In this document: piece by piece, positions 16,692-24,958 of the stretch
Numbering within the stretch: position 1 is the stretch's first letter
Layout of the letters: each line of letters begins with the position of its first letter
From: Candidatus Omnitrophota bacterium
Lineage (GTDB): Bacteria > Omnitrophota > Gorgyraeia > JAFGHF01
Reading direction: 5' to 3'
DNA: 35,017 nt
Assembly (NCBI GenBank): GCA_016939375.1
Contig: JAFGHF010000044.1
Coordinates: 1 to 35,017, forward strand
Position numbers and translations under genes: made by a program
Notes under the pieces: model-generated
Databases searched by the model: none
What the model was told of the DNA's origin: nothing
Seen by the model: only the letters and a program-made list of their open reading frames with translations

Positions 16692-18173
16692 TTACTTATC
16701 TTTAAGGACCGTGAAACCTCTATCTGTAAGAACCGTGGTGGCGCCCTTAATCCCTTTGATTATTTTTTCGTAATCGTCAAGGTTTTTTATGCGCTGGCGA
16801 TTCATAGAGCTGATCACGTCCCCAGGTATCAATCCTGCCTCATAAGCGGGGCTGCGCGGCTCCACAGAAGTAACCACCACGCCTTGTGTTTCGGTTATCC
16901 GGTATTTACTGGCTAAATCAGCGGTTATATTGCTTACCTGCATACCACGCCAGGCGTGGGTAATTTCTTCAGAATCCCCATACGCCTGGGATATGTCCTC
17001 AGGGCGTTCCCCTACCTTTACTTTCGACCTGATCAATCTTTTGTCGCGGATTATCTCTACCTCTACTTCTTTGCCTATTTCGGCTCTACTGGCTAAACGC
17101 AGGAGGCTGCGCATATCTTTTATTTGCTCACCGGCAAATTTACGCAGCACGTCCCCTTCCCGGAATCCGGCCTTCTCTGCCGGGCCGCCCGGAAGCACTT
17201 TGACTATCAGCGCGCCTTTCTGGTCCAAAACTCCGAAATGCTTAGATAGCTCTTCATCTAGATCTTGAATGCTTACGCCTAACCATCCATATTGCACCTT
17301 TTTGCCGGCGATCAGGCTCTCGGCAACATCCCTGGCGGAATTGATGGGGATAGCAAAACCGATCCCGATATTCCCCCCGCTGGGGGTAAAAATAGCCACG
17401 TTGATACCGATTACCTCTCCCATGATATTTACCAAAGGCCCCCCGCTGTTTCCGGGATTGATAGCCGCATCGGTCTGTATCAAATCTATATAGCTGCGCT
17501 GGTCATAAGTCTGCGGTAAAGAGCGGCTCAGCGCACTGACAATCCCCACAGTCACCGTAGGCTCTGCACTACCCACGATATATCCGTAAGGGTTGCCTAT
17601 GGCTATGGCCCACTGCCCGATCTGCACGTCATCGGAATTTCCCAATCTGGCCAGCGGCAGGTTGTCGGCCTCGATCTTGATTATCGCCAGATCAGAGCGG
17701 GTGTCGCTGCCTTTTATTTCCGCTTTGAACTTTCTTCCATCGGGAAGCGTTACAGTGATCTTATCCGCATCTGCGATCACATGTTGATTGGTCAAGATAT
17801 ACCCTTGGCGGTCGATAATAAAACCTGAACCCAGGCCCCGCTGTTTGTATTCTCTTTCCGGCGCATCGCCAAAAAATTCTCTAAAGAAATCTTCAAAAAA
17901 CCTGTCAAAGTCACTATCGCCATATGAACGGTACTGCCTACCGAACCCTGCTTTTTCGGTACGTTCGGTGCTGATGCTGACTACTGCCGGACCGACTTTT
18001 TTGGCTACTTCCACAAACCCATTCTCCAGTTTCTGGGCTTCAATTGTAGCGGGCAACTCATACTCTGCTTTCGTAGGTGAGAAAAAATCCAGGCGCACGA
18101 CCAGTAAAAACCCGCCCAGCACACCACAAATAAAGACCAAGACCCAAATTGTAGCTTTCTTTTCTCTAAACAC
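16692..18173 (-). CDS. HtrA/DegP-type periplasmic serine protease with two PDZ domains
   Basis: A 493-residue Do-family protease. An N-terminal hydrophobic segment (about 8-27) acts as signal peptide or anchor. The trypsin-like domain carries His131 (LTNQHVIAD), Asp161 (TRSDLAII) and Ser243 (INPGNSGGPL). PDZ1 follows around YGWLGVSIQDL and PDZ2 around GVVVTSVEPRSPAYEAGL, the DegP/DegQ layout. It performs protein quality control in the cell envelope. The start is GTG (18173) with GGGAGG 11 nt upstream. The position between recA and recX is unusual: nothing in the protein suggests a DNA-repair role, so co-expression may be incidental or tie envelope stress to recA. Confidence 0.94.
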   Translation of the reverse strand: MFREKKATIWVLVFICGVLGGFLLVVRLDFFSPTKAEYELPATIEAQKLENGFVEVAKKVGPAVVSISTERTEKAGFGRQYRSYGDSDFDRFFEDFFREFFGDAPEREYKQRGLGSGFIIDRQGYILTNQHVIADADKITVTLPDGRKFKAEIKGSDTRSDLAIIKIEADNLPLARLGNSDDVQIGQWAIAIGNPYGYIVGSAEPTVTVGIVSALSRSLPQTYDQRSYIDLIQTDAAINPGNSGGPLVNIMGEVIGINVAIFTPSGGNIGIGFAIPINSARDVAESLIAGKKVQYGWLGVSIQDLDEELSKHFGVLDQKGALIVKVLPGGPAEKAGFREGDVLRKFAGEQIKDMRSLLRLASRAEIGKEVEVEIIRDKRLIRSKVKVGERPEDISQAYGDSEEITHAWRGMQVSNITADLASKYRITETQGVVVTSVEPRSPAYEAGLIPGDVISSMNRQRIKNLDDYEKIIKGIKGATTVLTDRGFTVLKDK

Positions 18174-18196
18174 CTTAGAATTTACCTCCCAGCAAG

Positions 18197-19210
18197 CTAT
18201 ACAACGATTTTCTCCTTGAGCTTATTCTCTACTTCTTTTAAGACCTTTGGATTTTCTTCCAAGAAACGGCGGGCGTTATCTTTTCCCTGGCCAAGCTTAT
18301 CCTCTCCATACAAAAACCAGGCACCCGATTTTTGGAAGATGTTATGCTCCAATGCCATATCCAATATGCAGCTTGTTTTAGAAATACCCTGGTCATAGTA
18401 AATATCGAATTCCGCTTTGCGAAAAGGAGGGGCTACCTTATTTTTGACCACCTTAGCCCGTACCCTGTTGCCGATGATGGCTTCTCCCACTTTGATCTGG
18501 GCTAAACGGCGCAGATCAAGCCTTACTGAAGAATAAAACTTAAGCGCCCTTCCTCCGGGAGTGGTCTCTGGATTGCCGAACATCACACCGATCTTCTCAC
18601 GGATCTGATTGATAAAAACGACGCATGTCCTGGATTTGCTGATAGCCGCGGTAAGCTTGCGCAAGGCCTGGGACATCAAGCGGGCCTGTAGGCCCACATG
18701 TGAATCTCCCATATCGCCCTCTATTTCGGCACGCGGCACCAATGCCGCCACAGAATCGATGCCGATAATGTCCACGGCATTGCTCCTGACCAGGGTCTCG
18801 GCAATCTCTAATGCCTGCTCACCGGTATCCGGCTGGGAGATCAATAGGTCATCGAGGTTTACGCCCAGCTTTTTGGCATAGGAATAATCAAATGCGTGTT
18901 CGGCATCGATAAAGGCGGCTACCCCGCCGGCCTTTTGTGCCTCACGTATAGTGGTCAAGACAAGGGTGGTCTTGCCGCTTGCCTCAGGACCGAATATTTC
19001 CACTACTCTGCCTCTAGGTAATCCCCCTACCCCTAAGGCCAGATCTACAGAAAAGGCCCCAGTAGATATAACAGGGATGTCCATATGCACATCTTGGCCT
19101 AATTTCATTATTGAACCCTTGCCGAATTGCTTCTCGATCTGGCTCAAAGCCAACTCCAACGCCTTTGATTTCGCGCTCTGACCTTGCTCCTTCTTCTTAT
19201 GCTCTGCCAT
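18197..19210 (-). CDS. recA: RecA recombinase
   Basis: A 337-residue RecA. The Walker A motif is GPEASGKT (74-81), followed by [26 protein letters not shown] (Walker B), the L1 region [19 protein letters not shown], and [22 protein letters not shown] leading into L2. It forms filaments on single-stranded DNA for strand exchange and triggers LexA self-cleavage. The ATG at 19210 is chosen because AGGAGG lies 6 nt upstream; the open frame extends 13 codons further without a site. The C-terminal tail is short ([10 protein letters not shown]) and lacks a long acidic extension. A promoter with a palindrome lies about 50-65 nt upstream. Confidence 0.98.
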   Translation of the reverse strand: MAEHKKKEQGQSAKSKALELALSQIEKQFGKGSIMKLGQDVHMDIPVISTGAFSVDLALGVGGLPRGRVVEIFGPEASGKTTLVLTTIREAQKAGGVAAFIDAEHAFDYSYAKKLGVNLDDLLISQPDTGEQALEIAETLVRSNAVDIIGIDSVAALVPRAEIEGDMGDSHVGLQARLMSQALRKLTAAISKSRTCVVFINQIREKIGVMFGNPETTPGGRALKFYSSVRLDLRRLAQIKVGEAIIGNRVRAKVVKNKVAPPFRKAEFDIYYDQGISKTSCILDMALEHNIFQKSGAWFLYGEDKLGQGKDNARRFLEENPKVLKEVENKLKEKIVV

Positions 19211-19257
19211 TTGCAACCTCCTCTTCTTAAGCTTCGCAGCTGGTAACAAACACCCTT

Positions 19258-19277
19258 ATAGTGCTCACTATTATAAG
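19258..19277 (-). promoter_or_regulatory. recA promoter -10 with overlapping palindromic operator candidate
   Basis: Toward recA, TATAAT occupies 19270-19275. Overlapping its end is the perfect 14-bp palindrome ATAGTG-AG-CACTAT (19258-19271), extendable to CTTATA on both sides with a 2-nt slip. The -35 region is weak (TAACTA at 17 bp). A palindrome on the -10 of recA is where a LexA operator is expected. The sequence matches neither the E. coli CTGT-N8-ACAG nor the Bacillus GAAC-N4-GTTC box, so the regulator is inferred. Confidence 0.5.
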
Positions 19278-19375
19278 CTAAATATATTCTTTTAGTTATA
19301 ACAAAGACGATAGAGAATTATACAACTTTAGATGGATTTTGTCAAAGCGTTTTTTAATTTTGCCATATAAACTCC

Positions 19376-19404
19376 TTGATATTTTGAGGGTTTCGTCGTA
19401 TAAT
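19376..19404 (+). promoter_or_regulatory. Sigma70-type promoter for cinA-thpR
   Basis: TTGATA (19376-19381) and TATAAT (19399-19404) are separated by exactly 17 bp and lie 21 bp before the cinA ATG, with GGAG (19414-19417) as ribosome site. The transcript leader would be about 14 nt. It diverges from the recA promoter roughly 100 bp away. Confidence 0.8.
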
Positions 19405-19424
19405 AGGGGATACGGAGAAATGCC

Positions 19425-20666
19425 ATGAAAGCAGAGATAATTTGTGTAGGAACAGAGATACTTTTGGGCAAAATCGTGAATACCAATGCCCAATATTTAA
19501 GCCAAAAGTTGGCCCAATTAGGCATTGACGTACATTACCATTCTACTGTGGGCGATAATACCGAAAGGCTCTATTTGGCGATCAAAAGGGGCCTGCACAG
19601 GTCAAACGTGATAATAATCACAGGCGGGTTGGGGCCTACGGTAGATGATCTTACCCTGGAAGGCATTGCCCAGGTCTTACAAAAGAAACTCATCTTAAAC
19701 CGTAATATCCTCAAAGACATAAAAGACCATTTTCATAAGCGTCACATCCCCATGCCCAAAGAAAATGTACGCCAGGCCTTGGTCCCCGAAGGCGCCAAAG
19801 CCCTGAAAAATGAAGTAGGTACAGCTCCGGGCCTGATCATCCGCTGGCATGAGAAAAAAGTATTGATCGCCCTGCCGGGAGTCCCTGCCGAAATGAAACC
19901 GATGGTGGAACGCGACGTCCTCCCCTACCTTAAGAAAAACTTTTCCGGAGACTGGGTAATACTCTCCCGTAAAATAAAGACCTGCGGCCTGGCCGAATCC
20001 CAGGTAAATCAAAAAGTAAAAGATATCCTTAAGTCTAAACCACCGCTGAGCGTAGGCATCTACGTACACACCGGAAGCGTAGATCTGGATATAACTGTGC
20101 GCTCGACCAACAAGGCTATCGCTGAGAAATTGCTCAATAATACCGAGAGGAAGATCAACTCCAGGCTTAAAAAGTATATCTATGGAAAAGATTCGCAGAC
20201 TTTGGAATCCGTTGTTGCCAAGGCACTTACAAAAGCCAAGCGTACCATTGCCGTAGCCGAATCATGTACTGGTGGCCTGATATCAAAGCGTCTGACTAAT
20301 ATCAGCGGTAGCTCTAAATACTTTCCTCTGGGGGTAGTAACCTATAGCAATAAACAAAAAAGGAATTTATTAGGCATCCCCAAGGAAGCCTTGGATAATT
20401 TTGGTGCGGTCAGCAAAGAAGTAGCCACCCTGATGGCCCAAAATATCAGTCAGATGGCAAAAACAGACATGGGCCTGGGGATCACGGGGATCGCCGGACC
20501 GACAGGGGCAAGTAAAGAAAAGCCCGTAGGGCTTGTACATATCGCTTTAGCCACACCCAGAAAAGTAATCTCTGAGGAATTCCATTTTCATGGCGACCGG
20601 AAAGCTGTGCGCCTGCGCGCCTCGCAAGCTGCTTTGGACATGGTCCGCCGCTATCTAATCAAATGA
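19425..20666 (+). CDS. cinA: CinA: competence/damage-inducible protein, NMN deamidase
   Basis: A 413-residue two-domain protein. The N-terminal MoCF-like domain begins AEIICVGTEILLGKIVNTNAQYL and includes IITGGLGPTVDDLT; in family members it acts on ADP-ribose or FAD-type pyrophosphates. The C-terminal domain (VAESCTGGLISKRLTNISGSS, GITGIAGPTG) is the nicotinamide-mononucleotide deamidase. Together they serve NAD recycling, a role better supported than a direct one in competence. In several bacteria cinA is co-transcribed with recA; here it is divergent from it, so shared damage induction is possible through the intergenic region. Confidence 0.95.
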   Translation: MKAEIICVGTEILLGKIVNTNAQYLSQKLAQLGIDVHYHSTVGDNTERLYLAIKRGLHRSNVIIITGGLGPTVDDLTLEGIAQVLQKKLILNRNILKDIKDHFHKRHIPMPKENVRQALVPEGAKALKNEVGTAPGLIIRWHEKKVLIALPGVPAEMKPMVERDVLPYLKKNFSGDWVILSRKIKTCGLAESQVNQKVKDILKSKPPLSVGIYVHTGSVDLDITVRSTNKAIAEKLLNNTERKINSRLKKYIYGKDSQTLESVVAKALTKAKRTIAVAESCTGGLISKRLTNISGSSKYFPLGVVTYSNKQKRNLLGIPKEALDNFGAVSKEVATLMAQNISQMAKTDMGLGITGIAGPTGASKEKPVGLVHIALATPRKVISEEFHFHGDRKAVRLRASQAALDMVRRYLIK

Positions 20667-20667
20667 A

Positions 20668-21231
20668 ATGCAGACTCTGAGGAGTTTCATCGCTTTAGAG
20701 ATCAGCCCGGAAATCCAAAAGGAATTGGGCCAAATCCAAGACCAGCTTGGGAAAACCGGTGCAGACGTCAAGTGGGTAAAAACCACAGGCATCCACCTCA
20801 CTTTAAAGTTTTTGGGCGATGTAAGCCTGGAGCTTTTGGAAGAAATCAAAAAAGTGACCAAGCAGCTCTCAGAGGAGAGCAAAAGCTTCGAGATGGAACT
20901 AAGTCATTTAGGGGCTTTTCCTACAATAAGTCATCCGCGGGTAATCTGGGTAGGGATCGAAAAAGGAAAAGAACAAGCTCAACAAATGGCTAAAATCCTG
21001 GAAGAAAGGCTGCAAAATTTCGGTTTTTTGCCCGAACGACGTCCCTTTAAAGCACATTTGACGCTGGGCCGGGTACGCTCTGCGCGTAACCGTGATCAAC
21101 TAAAAAAGCCTCTGGAGTCTATTTCCGTTACTAAAAAGACTATGCGCATTGAAAAACTAACGCTTTTTAAAAGCACCCTCACCCCTCAAGGCGCCCTTTA
21201 TGAACCCTTGCAGGAGGCAAAGCTAGCCTAA
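20668..21231 (+). CDS. thpR: RNA 2',3'-cyclic phosphodiesterase (2H family)
   Basis: A 187-residue 2H phosphoesterase, formerly called 2'-5' RNA ligase. The two catalytic HxTL motifs are H43 (HLTLKFLGD) and H130 (HLTLGRVRS), and the N-terminal MQTLRSFIALEIS is the family start. It hydrolyses RNA 2',3'-cyclic phosphates to 2'-phosphates. The ATG lies 1 nt after the cinA stop, and cinA-thpR (ligT) is a recurrent neighbour pair. Its stop overlaps the stop of the convergent acetyltransferase gene by 4 bp. Confidence 0.94.
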   Translation: MQTLRSFIALEISPEIQKELGQIQDQLGKTGADVKWVKTTGIHLTLKFLGDVSLELLEEIKKVTKQLSEESKSFEMELSHLGAFPTISHPRVIWVGIEKGKEQAQQMAKILEERLQNFGFLPERRPFKAHLTLGRVRSARNRDQLKKPLESISVTKKTMRIEKLTLFKSTLTPQGALYEPLQEAKLA

Positions 21232-21659
21232 CTATCCTTCCATCTAAGCACCTTGATCCTGGAAGCATCAAGCCTGCAATGGTGCTTTATCTTATGGTCC
21301 AGAATTCGGGGATAATCCCCCTCCACCAGCGTAAAACCACAAGCCTGCGCGAACGCAGGTAAATGTGTGACCGCATATATCGGTTTTTGCGGGTCTATTT
21401 TGCGGGCTCGGCTTATAAGATATGATACTAACTTCCTGGCAATTCCCTTTTTGCGATGATAATAATCTACGCCCAACGAAGCAACCTCAAAACACTCTCC
21501 CCGGTCTATTATCCTGCCAAAGGCTACCACTTTGCCCTTTAGTCGTACCACAAAAAATTGTTTCCAATCCATATTGGTGGCGTCCAAAAGATACTTGTCT
21601 ATTTTTTCCTTGATATAACTGAGATCTTCTTTTTTTGCTTCTGCAATTTCCATTGCCAT
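21228..21659 (-). CDS. GNAT family N-acetyltransferase
   Basis: About 143 residues with the acetyl-CoA-binding motif A seen as VASLGVDYYHRKKGIARKLVSYLI (the R/Q-x-x-G-x-G/A loop reads RKKGIA). The order is strand FEVASLGV, loop, helix, then PIYAVTHLPAFAQACGFTLV. The segment around PAFAQACGF resembles ArgA-like or ElaA-like GNATs, but the substrate cannot be assigned. The start is uncertain: ATG 21659 is chosen, with TTG 21677 inside the pgpA end and ATG 21653 as alternatives, none with a strong ribosome site. It is last in the rimO-pgsA-pgpA series and overlaps thpR tail to tail. Confidence 0.82.
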   Translation of the reverse strand: MAMEIAEAKKEDLSYIKEKIDKYLLDATNMDWKQFFVVRLKGKVVAFGRIIDRGECFEVASLGVDYYHRKKGIARKLVSYLISRARKIDPQKPIYAVTHLPAFAQACGFTLVEGDYPRILDHKIKHHCRLDASRIKVLRWKDS

Positions 21660-21667
21660 TTTAAAGT

Positions 21668-22123
21668 TTAGAACCAAATAGGAAAAAACCTGGTCGCTAT
21701 CTGCAAGGCAATATTCGTATATAATCCGGCACAGAGGTCATCGCCCATTACGCCCCAGGCCCCTTTTAACTTTTCCAATTTATTCACCGGATATACCTTT
21801 GCCGCATCCAAAACCCGGAAGAGAATAAATCCTAAGACTATCAATAATAAATCCAATTCGAGCCCCCAGTAAGCCAAAAGCAGGCCTGCCACCTCATCGA
21901 TTACTATCCGTGGGGAATCCTTTCTGCCAAAGATCTTCTCCGCCGGGCCGCAGACCAAAAAACCCACCACACATACACCGAGCAAAACGACCGTATGCAA
22001 GAAAAGGCTCTTGCGGCAGAAAAGATATATCACCAAAGCGCCCAGGGAACCAGCTGTCCCGGGAGCAAAAGGGACATATCCTAAATAAAAAAAACTGGCG
22101 ATAATCTTAATCAGGTTTTTCAT
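21668..22123 (-). CDS. pgpA: Phosphatidylglycerophosphatase A
   Basis: A 151-residue membrane enzyme that dephosphorylates phosphatidylglycerol phosphate. The PgpA signature FAPGTAGSLGAL, the acidic IVIDEVAGLLLAY and the WGVMGDDLCAGLYTN motif with the catalytic Asp pair are all present among four hydrophobic segments. The ATG overlaps the pgsA stop by 4 bp. PgsA makes the substrate for this enzyme, so the pair completes phosphatidylglycerol synthesis from CDP-diacylglycerol. Confidence 0.95.
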   Translation of the reverse strand: MKNLIKIIASFFYLGYVPFAPGTAGSLGALVIYLFCRKSLFLHTVVLLGVCVVGFLVCGPAEKIFGRKDSPRIVIDEVAGLLLAYWGLELDLLLIVLGFILFRVLDAAKVYPVNKLEKLKGAWGVMGDDLCAGLYTNIALQIATRFFPIWF

Positions 22124-22695
22124 TGATTGGAAAAAAGCGTCTTTTTGTTTACGGCTAGATAGGATACCCCGGAGATCAGGGTCAAAACTACCGTAATCAG
22201 CATCAGATAAAAAACGGAGCGCCTAAACCACGTCTCCCACAGCGGGCTCCAGATGTGCTGGGCCGATTCCCTGATAAGCAAAAATATCAAGATAGTGATG
22301 ATGGTCACCATCTGCGAGATGGTCTTGTGCTTTCCGGCCATAGCTGCCGCGACTACTTTCCCCCGCCTGGCCTCGTTGATCCTCAAACCCGTGATCACCA
22401 GTTCGCGAAAGATCACGATTATTACCATCCAGGCCGGGAGTATGTTCATTTCCACGAAAGAGAGAAATGCAGCCAGGATCAGCACTTTATCCGCTATGGG
22501 GTCCATAAGCCGGCCGAAATCGTTTTCCATTTTTCTGCTGCGCGCGATCTTTCCGTCTACGAAGTCGGTCAGGCAAGCGATCCCAAAAGTAAAAAGTGCC
22601 AAATATTTCGCTAATACGCCTTTAGAAAAGAGAAAAAACATGAATATAAAGGCCAAGAAAATGCGCGAAATTGTTATTTTATTGGGCAGATTCAC
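22120..22695 (-). CDS. pgsA: CDP-diacylglycerol-glycerol-3-phosphate phosphatidyltransferase
   Basis: A 191-residue CDP-alcohol phosphatidyltransferase with several membrane helices. The full catalytic signature D-x2-DG-x2-AR-x8-G-x3-D-x3-D is seen from Asp44 to Asp69 (DFVDGKIAR, then FGRLMDPIAD). The N-terminal MNLPNKITISRI is typical of PgsA. The start is GTG at 22695, with GAGGAGG 11 nt upstream. The first base of the start codon is the last base of an 11-bp inverted-repeat arm shared with the rimO stop region. It is followed by pgpA, the next step of the pathway. Confidence 0.95.
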   Translation of the reverse strand: MNLPNKITISRIFLAFIFMFFLFSKGVLAKYLALFTFGIACLTDFVDGKIARSRKMENDFGRLMDPIADKVLILAAFLSFVEMNILPAWMVIIVIFRELVITGLRINEARRGKVVAAAMAGKHKTISQMVTIITILIFLLIRESAQHIWSPLWETWFRRSVFYLMLITVVLTLISGVSYLAVNKKTLFSNQ

Positions 22696-22750
22696 CCCGT
22701 TACAAGCCTCCTCTTTTCCCCATTACCATCATAGTTTGTAACGGGGTTCA
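22693..22750 (-). promoter_or_regulatory. Stop-to-start inverted repeat between rimO and pgsA
   Basis: On the transcribed strand, CCCCGTTACAA starts 1 nt after the rimO TGA (22736-22746). Its exact complement TTGTAACGGGG runs into the first G of the pgsA GTG (22695-22705), leaving a 30-nt loop. The GAGGAGG ribosome site sits in the loop, 2 nt inside the stem. The core CCCGTTA/TAACGGG and the placement relative to stop and start match the alaS-hisD junction, while the inner stem bases differ with pairing preserved. Confidence 0.6.
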
Positions 22751-24085
22751 CAGCGCCTCTGCTACCAAGTCGTACTCCAAGGTATCGACTATCCTGGTCT
22801 GTACAAAATCTCCCGGTTTTAGCTTTTTCTTCGAGCGTACATAGACACACCCGTCTACATCCGGGGCATCATATTGCGTACGCCCCAGAAAAAGGTCTTT
22901 ACTGCCTTTGTCTTTTTCATCTATAAGGACAAGGAGCTCTTTTCCCAAAAAACCCTTATTGATATCGTTGGAGATCTCTTGCTGTAAGCAAAGCGCTTGC
23001 TCATATCTGAGCTGCTTTACTTTCTGCGGGATCTGTTTCTCAAAACCATAAGCGGGGGTGTCTTTTTCCCTGGAATATTTAAAGATCCCCAGTCTCTCAA
23101 ACCTCATTTCGCGGATAAAGTCGATGAGTTCTTTAAACTCTTTTTCTGTTTCGCCGGGAAAACCTACGATTAAAGTTGTCCTGATGGCCACCCCGGGTAT
23201 TTTTTTGCGCAGATCATCGATTAAGCCAAGGATCTGCCTCCGGGAAATCCTTCGTCTCATGGCCGTAAGTATTTTATCATTTATATGTTGCAGAGGCAAG
23301 TCGATATATTTACAGACCGCGGGCTCGTCTTTAATCACTTCCGCTAAACTCTGAGGGAAATCATGCGGATGGGCATACAAAAGCCTGACCCACTTATCTT
23401 TCGCCTGGGCTGCTATTTTTTCGACCAATGTCGCGATCTTGCTTTCTTTGTATATATCTCTACCGTACATAGTGGTGTCTTGCCCGATCAAATTGATCTC
23501 ACTCACCCTGCGTCGCTTCAAAAAATCTTTAGTCTCTTTAAGGATCGAGCCTATCGGCCGGCTACGGTATTTGCCGCGCAGTGAAGGGATTATGCAATAA
23601 CTGCATCTGTGATTACACCCTTCAGATATCTTTACATAGGCAAAGTGCCGGGGAGTAAGCGTTAAGCGTGGAGAAAGATGGGAATAGAGAAAATCCGGAG
23701 AAGCGAATTCATTGACTTGCCCGGCCCCCCGCAAAACATCTTTAAGCACCCTGGCAATGCTGCTCAAGCTTCCTACCCCGACGAAAGCATCTACCTCTCT
23801 AAGCTCCTCTGTCAATTGTTGCTTGTATCGTTGGGCCAGACAACCAGAGACTATTATTTTATTGATCTTTCCTTCTTTTTTAAGCTGGCATGCCTTCAAG
23901 ATGTAATCTATCGATTCCTCTTCTGCCTCGCGGATAAAACAACATGTATTGATAATGGCTATATCGCCGGCGGTAATATCTTCCACGACCTTAAATCCGG
24001 CCTCAAGCAAATAGCCAAGCATGACTTCTGAATCCACTAAGTTACGGGCACAGCCTAAACTAAGTATCGCTACATTTTTTTTCAC
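22748..24085 (-). CDS. rimO: Ribosomal protein S12 methylthiotransferase RimO
   Basis: A 445-residue radical-SAM methylthiotransferase modifying Asp of ribosomal protein S12. The N-terminal UPF0004 domain has cluster cysteines in SLGCARNLVDSE, INTCCF and VSGCLAQRY. The radical-SAM triad is EGCNHRCSYCIIP. A C-terminal TRAM domain ends with KPGDFVQTRIVDTLEYDLV. LGCARNLVDSE and the overall length favour RimO over MiaB. I choose GTG 24085 because AAGGAG is 5 nt upstream; a GTG two codons earlier (24091) directly abuts the site. A terminator-like hairpin lies 20 nt upstream. Confidence 0.94.
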   Translation of the reverse strand: MKKNVAILSLGCARNLVDSEVMLGYLLEAGFKVVEDITAGDIAIINTCCFIREAEEESIDYILKACQLKKEGKINKIIVSGCLAQRYKQQLTEELREVDAFVGVGSLSSIARVLKDVLRGAGQVNEFASPDFLYSHLSPRLTLTPRHFAYVKISEGCNHRCSYCIIPSLRGKYRSRPIGSILKETKDFLKRRRVSEINLIGQDTTMYGRDIYKESKIATLVEKIAAQAKDKWVRLLYAHPHDFPQSLAEVIKDEPAVCKYIDLPLQHINDKILTAMRRRISRRQILGLIDDLRKKIPGVAIRTTLIVGFPGETEKEFKELIDFIREMRFERLGIFKYSREKDTPAYGFEKQIPQKVKQLRYEQALCLQQEISNDINKGFLGKELLVLIDEKDKGSKDLFLGRTQYDAPDVDGCVYVRSKKKLKPGDFVQTRIVDTLEYDLVAEAL

Positions 24086-24104
24086 TTCCACTCCTTAAAT
24101 AACA

Positions 24105-24129
24105 AAAATCGGGCTCTACGCCCGATTTT
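24105..24129 (-). terminator. Intrinsic terminator between rodZ-like and rimO genes
   Basis: AAAATCGGGC and GCCCGATTTT form a perfect 10-bp stem around a 5-nt loop. On the minus strand the stem runs into TTTTTGTTATTT. It lies about 70 nt after the rodZ-like stop and about 20 nt before the rimO start, so it either ends the rpsO-pnp-ftsK-rodZ transcript or attenuates into rimO. I see no convincing promoter between it and rimO, although TTGACA occurs near 24187-24192 without a good -10. Confidence 0.8.
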
Positions 24130-24197
24130 CTTCATTCAAAGTCCATAGTTTATAAAATCACGGATTACGGCCTAAGTTGTTGCCTTGCGATGTCAAT

Positions 24198-24938
24198 CTA
24201 CTTTCCCGCTATCCCCTCATGTGTAATCACAAGGCCCTTTTTAACTTGTTCCTTTTCTAAATCGATGAGTTCGCCGTTGAGCTGCAACTCCAAAGCCTCG
24301 GGTTTGCCTATGCGCAGTTCCAACTTTTCCTTGGCCTGCCATTTTTCTACTTTCCCCTTCTCCAGGGTCTTTTGAAATATAACTTCTTCGTCAGCGTCTA
24401 CCTTCAACCAACAGTTTTCTTTGGCTCTGACCTGTAAAATCAGGTTTTCCGCCTTTATTAAAGGGGCGCTCACGACTATTTTTTCTTCTGTAATTTCTCT
24501 GGGCAAACCGCGCTCCAAGACAGTCTCTCGGGTCCTATAGGGCCTTTTATCCTTTGAAACCTGTCTTAAGACTACCCGAAAATAAAAGACAAGGATGACC
24601 GAAAGGCCGACGACAGAGGCTATCCTTAAAACCAATAATTTATTTATGCGCAAAGGTGTTTTGGGTTTCTTTTCCACGACTACCTCAGCAACAGCGGCGG
24701 GCTTTAGGTTTTGGCCCTCGCTGTATTCCTGAAGTAGTTTATCTGCGTCCAACTGGAGATATTTCGCATAGCCTCTTAAAAAACTCTTTATATAAATAAG
24801 GCTTAAGAAGTTGTGTGCTCTGTCTTCCTCCAGCGCCTGCAATACGTTGGGGTGTATCTTGGTCTGCCTGTAAACCTCCTCCAAGGAGACGTTTTTCTGT
24901 TTTCTTGCATTTTTTAATTTTTCACCTACACTCTGCAT
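24198..24938 (-). CDS. RodZ-like helix-turn-helix membrane protein
   Basis: A 246-residue protein. Residues 1-75 form a HTH_25/XRE-like domain (MQSVGEKLKNARKQKNVSLEEV, YIKSFLRGYAKYL). One membrane helix lies at about 100-122 (LLVLRIASVVGLSVILVFYF). The periplasmic C-terminal domain resembles DUF4115 (ENCWLKVDADEEVIFQKTL). This is the RodZ architecture: RodZ anchors MreB and helps shape the cell. mreB is not in the window, and shorter RodZ-like proteins also occur as regulators, so the cell-shape role is inferred. The gene follows ftsK by about 20 nt with an AAGG site. Confidence 0.85.
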   Translation of the reverse strand: MQSVGEKLKNARKQKNVSLEEVYRQTKIHPNVLQALEEDRAHNFLSLIYIKSFLRGYAKYLQLDADKLLQEYSEGQNLKPAAVAEVVVEKKPKTPLRINKLLVLRIASVVGLSVILVFYFRVVLRQVSKDKRPYRTRETVLERGLPREITEEKIVVSAPLIKAENLILQVRAKENCWLKVDADEEVIFQKTLEKGKVEKWQAKEKLELRIGKPEALELQLNGELIDLEKEQVKKGLVITHEGIAGK

Positions 24939-24958
24939 GATATTACCTTCTAATATTT

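Noticed and set aside
24187..24192. TTGACA as a rimO promoter -35
   Set aside because: No acceptable -10 occurs 16-18 bp downstream, and a terminator-like hairpin lies between it and rimO.
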